Source: Lachnospira hominis (ex Liu et al. 2021) (lineage in GTDB: Bacteria > Bacillota > Clostridia > Lachnospirales > Lachnospiraceae). From it: 64,000 bases of DNA. Below, in pieces: positions 60,733-64,000 of this stretch (positions are counted from its first letter, which is position 1; each line of letters opens with the position of its first letter). The notes beneath the pieces were generated by a model. That model did no database searches and was not told where the DNA came from. It was given only the letters and a program-made list of their open reading frames with translations. Location: NCBI RefSeq assembly GCF_014287955.1, contig NZ_JACOPD010000003.1:186001-250000 (forward strand), written 5' to 3'. The translations under genes and the position numbers were made by a program.

Positions 60733-62010
60733 ATGAATATTAATTATGTGCATACATTTGAAAGACCGGAAAATGCGGTTGACAGAGGTAATCTCAAAGT
60801 AAATGTAATTGATAGACGGACAAAAAGACCTGTTATGAATGCGAGAGTGGAAATTTCATATACAGGCCGGCCGGACAGTATTATTGAGGAACTGGTTACT
60901 GATGACAGTGGACTTACACCGACAATAGCACTTCCTGCACCTCCGGTTGAATATAGCATGGAGCCACAGGATTCACAGCCATATTCAGAGTATAATGTAA
61001 AAATTACCGCATCAGGATATGTTGATATGCTTATATCGGGTTCTGAAATTTTTTCGGGAGAAAGCAGTACACAGCAGGCATCACTCGGAGGACAGACGGA
61101 AAGCGATGCCGCGTCAGATGTAGTTGTGATTCCGGCAAATACTCTTTTTGGAACGTATCCTCCAAAGATACCTGAAAATGAGATACAGCCTGTAAATACG
61201 AGCGGTGAGATTGTGCTTAGTAAAGTTGTTGTTCCTGAAACAGTTGTTGTCCACGATGGTGTGCCAGCTGACCCGACAGCTTCAGATTATTATGTGAGAT
61301 ACTCTGATTATATTAAGAATGTGGCAAGCAGTGAGATATATTCAACGTGGCCGGTTGAAACGATAAAAGCTAACGTGCTTGCAATTATGTCGTTTACATT
61401 AAACAGGGTGTATACAGAGTTTTACAGAAATAAAGGATATGAATTTACAATCACTTCATCTACGGCATTTGACCATAAATGGATTTACGGAAGAAATATA
61501 TTTACAAGCATATCGGATATTGTTGATGACATATTTAACCAGTATCTTTCAAGACCAAATGTAAAACAGCCGATTCTTACTCAGTATTGTGATGGGAAGA
61601 GAGTGAGCTGTCCGGACTGGATGAGCCAGTGGGGAAGCAAATATCTTGGAGACCAGAATTATAGTGCTATAGATATATTAAAATATTATTATGGTGATTC
61701 AATGTATATTAACACGGCTGAGGAGATAAGCGGGATTCCTGCATCATGGCCGGGATACAATCTTGACATTGGTTCTTCAGGACAAAAAGTCCGCCAGCTT
61801 CAGGAGCAGCTTAATCTTATTGGTGAATTTTATAATGCAATTCCGCCGGTTGAGCCGGATGGAATATACGGCGAGCAAACGGCGGAAGCAGTAAGAAAAT
61901 TCCAGAAAATATTTGATATGCCTCAGACTGGTGTTGTTGATTTTGCAACATGGTACCAGATTTCCGGAAAATATGTTGCACTTTCAGGTATTGCGGAATT
62001 AAATCCTTGA
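60733..62010 (+). CDS. sleC: SleC-like spore cortex lytic enzyme
   Basis: A 425-residue spore protein. It has an N-terminal pro-region with Ig-like strands (LKVNVIDRRTKRPVMNARVEISYTG), a segment LFGTYPPKIPEN, and VVPETVVVHDG where the mature enzyme would begin. The central SpoIID/LytB-like part has IKNVASSEIYSTWPVETIKAN (split) and a peptidoglycan-binding domain follows (residues about 345-415: IGSSGQKVRQLQEQL, DGIYGEQTAEAVRKFQ). Clostridial SleC is made as a zymogen, cut by Csp proteases and degrades cortex at germination. ATG 60733 is my choice; ATG 60706 has no ribosome binding site. The Csp-like gene at 1-884 fits. Confidence 0.85.
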   Translation: MNINYVHTFERPENAVDRGNLKVNVIDRRTKRPVMNARVEISYTGRPDSIIEELVTDDSGLTPTIALPAPPVEYSMEPQDSQPYSEYNVKITASGYVDMLISGSEIFSGESSTQQASLGGQTESDAASDVVVIPANTLFGTYPPKIPENEIQPVNTSGEIVLSKVVVPETVVVHDGVPADPTASDYYVRYSDYIKNVASSEIYSTWPVETIKANVLAIMSFTLNRVYTEFYRNKGYEFTITSSTAFDHKWIYGRNIFTSISDIVDDIFNQYLSRPNVKQPILTQYCDGKRVSCPDWMSQWGSKYLGDQNYSAIDILKYYYGDSMYINTAEEISGIPASWPGYNLDIGSSGQKVRQLQEQLNLIGEFYNAIPPVEPDGIYGEQTAEAVRKFQKIFDMPQTGVVDFATWYQISGKYVALSGIAELNP

Positions 62011-62868
62011 TTCACCCATGAAGAACAAGGCAAGTGTTCCCGGACCTGAGTGTGCTCCGATAGTCGGGCAGATTGTGTTTATTACAATTTTGTGATTGTA
62101 TTTTTCCCTTATTTTAGATGCTACAAATTCTGCATCCTCAAGGCAGTCGCCATGACCGATAAAAATTGCATCTGTCTCGTCTTTATATGAACCCATGAGT
62201 TCATCGATTTTTGATACAAGTGTGAGAAGAGATTTTTTTCTTCCTCTGACCTTGCCTACAGGTATAAGCTGACCTGCATCATTTACATGAAGAATAGGTT
62301 TGATACCGGCAAGACTGCCTACAATAGCTGTTGTCTTTGAAACACGTCCTCCACGGTAGAGGTGATGAAGGTCATCAACTGTGAAGAAATGAACAAAATT
62401 GCGGCGGTGTGCATTAATGTAATCCGCTGTTTCGTCAATGGATTTTCCTTCGTTTTTTAACTGGATAGCACGATATACAGTAAGCCCTTCTCCCATTGAA
62501 GCAGCAAGAGAATCAATTACAATAATTTTTGATTCGGGATATTCTTCCATTACTTCTCTGGCAGCTATGCAGCAGTTGTTGTAGCTGCTGGAGAGTGCTG
62601 AAGAAAAAGCAATATGAAGGATGTCATAGCCTTCCGCAACTCTTTTTTTGAAAATTTTTGCAACGTCTTCGGGATTACATGCCATTGTAGTAGGCATTTC
62701 TCCGTTACGCATGCGTGTATAGAATTCTTTTACTGGCATTTCGTTTCCGGGTCCGTAGAGCTGCTCACCGAAAGCATAAAAAAGAGTATGTATGTCGATA
62801 GAATTTTCGCGGACGAAATCATCAGTAAGATCCGCTGTTGTGTCGGTTGAAATTAGATATTGACGCAT
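61999..62868 (-). CDS. DegV-family protein (fatty-acid binding)
   Basis: A 289-residue cytoplasmic protein. The N-terminal domain has LISTDTTADLTDDFVREN; the middle shows HIAFSSALSSSYNNC, IIVIDSLAASMGEGLTV, and RGGRVSKTTAIVGSLAGIKPILHVN, with PTIGAHSGPGTLALFF at the end. DegV/FakB proteins bind a fatty acid and present it to FakA kinase, but a FakA gene is not visible here. It overlaps sleC (+ strand) by 12 bases at the 3' ends. AAGGAGGAT precedes its start. Confidence 0.9.
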   Translation of the reverse strand: MRQYLISTDTTADLTDDFVRENSIDIHTLFYAFGEQLYGPGNEMPVKEFYTRMRNGEMPTTMACNPEDVAKIFKKRVAEGYDILHIAFSSALSSSYNNCCIAAREVMEEYPESKIIVIDSLAASMGEGLTVYRAIQLKNEGKSIDETADYINAHRRNFVHFFTVDDLHHLYRGGRVSKTTAIVGSLAGIKPILHVNDAGQLIPVGKVRGRKKSLLTLVSKIDELMGSYKDETDAIFIGHGDCLEDAEFVASKIREKYNHKIVINTICPTIGAHSGPGTLALFFMGESRI

Positions 62869-62900
62869 AAAATCCTCCTTGTTTTATAACATAAAAATGC
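62869..62900 (-). repeat. Partial RBS-carrying repeat, copy D
   Basis: On the minus strand: GCATTTTTAT-GTT-ATAAAACAAGGAGGAT. It has the same plan as the 3' end of copies A and B: a short AT hairpin (ttttat-gtt-ataaaa) directly before CAAGGAGGA, here serving degV. The upstream hairpins of A and B are absent. Confidence 0.5.
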
Positions 62901-62978
62901 TTGCAATATTTTATATTCATATATATAATATCACTATATAGGCGAATGTGTAAATTAAAAATATTTTCATTTATCCTA

Positions 62979-63007
62979 TTGACACATCTGTCAAATGGTG
63001 ATAAGAT
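62979..63007 (+). promoter_or_regulatory. Promoter of infC-rpmI-rplT
   Basis: TTGACA (62979-62984), 17 bp, TAAGAT (63002-63007). It drives the leader and the translation operon. Confidence 0.6.
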
Positions 63008-63153
63008 ACAAAAGATGTGAATTTTAATGAAGCAGAGTGTCCACTCTCACCTTAGCGCAAGGGCGACTCGGGTTTATACTTTATGAATATATGACTTATA
63101 ACAGGTCTTTATTTTGTGATGTATGTGGATGGCTGCTGCTATCCACTTTTTTT
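63008..63153 (+). promoter_or_regulatory. L20-type leader with attenuator terminator before infC
   Basis: The leader contains structured segments (gagtgtccactc near 63034, CTTAGCGCAAGG near 63051) and ends in a hairpin GTGGATGGC-tgct-GCTATCCAC (63125-63146, 9 bp with one G-U pair) followed by T7. That is a complete Rho-independent terminator placed ahead of the infC ribosome binding site. In Firmicutes this operon is autoregulated by L20 through such attenuation. The exact L20-binding fold was not derived here. Confidence 0.72.
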
Positions 63154-63169
63154 ATGGAGGTGCACTGTT

Positions 63170-63676
63170 ATTAGCGATTTAATGATTAACGAACAAATCA
63201 GGGACAAAGAAATCCGATTAATCGGAGCTGACGGAGAACAGCTTGGAATTATGTCAGCAAAGGATGCCATGAAACTTGCAAGAGAGGCTGATGTTGATCT
63301 TGTTAAGATTGCACCATCTGCAACGCCACCTGTATGTAAGCTGATTGATTATGGCAAATATAAGTACGAATTAATCAGAAAAGAGAAAGAAGCTAAGAAG
63401 AAACAGAAGACAATAGAGACGAAGGAAGTAAGACTTTCTCCAAATATTGATGTCAATGATCTTAATACAAAGAGCAACGCTGCAAGAAAGTTCCTTGAGA
63501 AGGGTAACAAAGTAAAAGTTACATTGAGATTCAGAGGACGTGAGATGGCTCATGTAGAGAGCAGCAAACACATTCTTACAGATTTCGCTGAGAAGCTGAG
63601 TGATATAGCCGTTGTTGAAAAGGCTCCTAAGATGGAAGGCAGGAGCATGATGATGTTTTTAACTGAAAAACGTTAA
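63170..63676 (+). CDS. infC: Translation initiation factor IF-3, ATT start
   Basis: A 168-residue factor that keeps ribosomal subunits apart and checks start codons. The start is ATT at 63170, eight bases after GGAGGT, as in many infC genes, where the rare codon lets IF-3 limit its own synthesis. Reading on from it gives ISDLMINEQIRDKEIRLIG, the standard IF-3 N-terminus. The rest (LVKIAPSATPPVCKLIDYGKYKYE; HIDVNDLNTKSNAARKFLEKG; VTLRFRGREMAH) is canonical. An in-frame GTG or ATG further upstream would disrupt the terminator region and is not used. Confidence 0.92.
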   Translation: MSDLMINEQIRDKEIRLIGADGEQLGIMSAKDAMKLAREADVDLVKIAPSATPPVCKLIDYGKYKYELIRKEKEAKKKQKTIETKEVRLSPNIDVNDLNTKSNAARKFLEKGNKVKVTLRFRGREMAHVESSKHILTDFAEKLSDIAVVEKAPKMEGRSMMMFLTEKR

Positions 63677-63715
63677 AATATAAATACTACATGTTAAAAA
63701 TTCAGGAGGTTTATT

Positions 63716-63913
63716 ATGCCAAAGGTAAAAACAAAAAGAGCCGCTGCAAAGCGTTTTAAAGTAACTGGTACAGGTAAGTTAAAGAGAATGAAAGCTTATA
63801 AGAGCCACATTCTTACAAAGAAGACAACAAAGAGAAAGAGAAATTTAAGACACGCAGCAATGACTGATGCAACTAATGTTAAGACAATGAAGAAGATTAT
63901 GCCTTATCTCTAA
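63716..63913 (+). CDS. rpmI: 50S ribosomal protein L35
   Basis: A 65-residue basic ribosomal protein: [41 protein letters not shown]. The length is standard. CAGGAGG precedes the ATG. It is 39 bases after infC and 32 before rplT. Confidence 0.96.
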   Translation: MPKVKTKRAAAKRFKVTGTGKLKRMKAYKSHILTKKTTKRKRNLRHAAMTDATNVKTMKKIMPYL

Positions 63914-63945
63914 TCAGATAAACGGTATAGAAGGAGGAATATAAA

Positions 63946-64000
63946 ATGGCAAGAATTAAAGGCGGAATGAACGCAAAGAAAAAGCACAACAGAGTTTTAA
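63946..64000 (+). CDS. rplT: 50S ribosomal protein L20, 5' part
   Basis: Only the first 18 codons lie in the window (MARIKGGMNAKKKHNRVL), a clear L20 start. AAGGAGGA precedes the ATG. The gene continues beyond 64000. L20 binds 23S rRNA and, in Firmicutes, the leader of this operon. Confidence 0.93.
   Translation, partial: MARIKGGMNAKKKHNRVL

Overview
The window comes from a low-GC, spore-forming anaerobic Firmicute, most likely a member of the Lachnospiraceae (Clostridia). The evidence is the AT-rich codon use, strong AGGAGG ribosome binding sites, a Csp-type germination protease, a SleC-type cortex lytic enzyme, a clostridial-type single-chain PurL, a THF riboswitch on an ECF folate transporter gene, and infC-rpmI-rplT with an ATT start codon. 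Most genes lie on the + strand in short operons. I saw no rRNA, tRNA, CRISPR array, IS element or phage.

Layout. 0-5.3 kb: 3' end of a Csp-like protease, thioredoxin, RNase H, a Na+/alanine symporter (minus strand), a PAP2 phosphatase and a His-rich metal exporter. 5.3-11 kb: a pentose operon (DUF4867 protein, fucose/arabinose-type isomerase, xylulokinase, small transaldolase, ROK repressor) with a dyad next to its promoter. 11-20 kb: DUF2079 membrane protein, hisC, queH, a LiaF-like acidic protein, an AbiEi-like protein, a THF riboswitch plus an enlarged FolT, YfcE-like phosphodiesterase, a zinc-ribbon membrane protein and a GT2 glycosyltransferase. 20-34 kb: a possible nuclease-wHTH protein, HdeD-like protein, a nuclease-XPD/DinG helicase fusion, a QM..IR repeat protein with a FapA-like partner, a pair of M14 proteins of which the second has lost its metal ligands, purL, and a ferredoxin-type aldo/keto reductase.

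33.8-48.9 kb is the accessory part and the best candidate for an undescribed system. Two LytTR regulators with degenerate receiver domains (Tyr or Glu in place of the phospho-accepting Asp) and no histidine kinase nearby sit beside three direct-repeat operators, each placed just upstream of a promoter. They appear to drive two parallel operons. Each encodes a small secreted protein followed by an RNA hairpin, beta-propeller-like lipoproteins (one as a 1,285-bp tandem duplication) and ABC-2 permeases. Module 1 has an ATPase and two permeases. Module 2 has one double-length permease and no ATPase. The DNA here is visibly more AT-rich than its flanks.

49-64 kb returns to core genes: asnB, icd, pgsA, an ABC-transporter-IV-like membrane protein, a membrane GDPD, ptsI, hflX, folA, a CwlC-like amidase, sleC, degV, and infC-rpmI-rplT behind a terminator-type leader. 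A small structured repeat that carries a ribosome binding site occurs upstream of at least three genes, and at ptsI/hflX it also encodes the C-terminal tail of Enzyme I.
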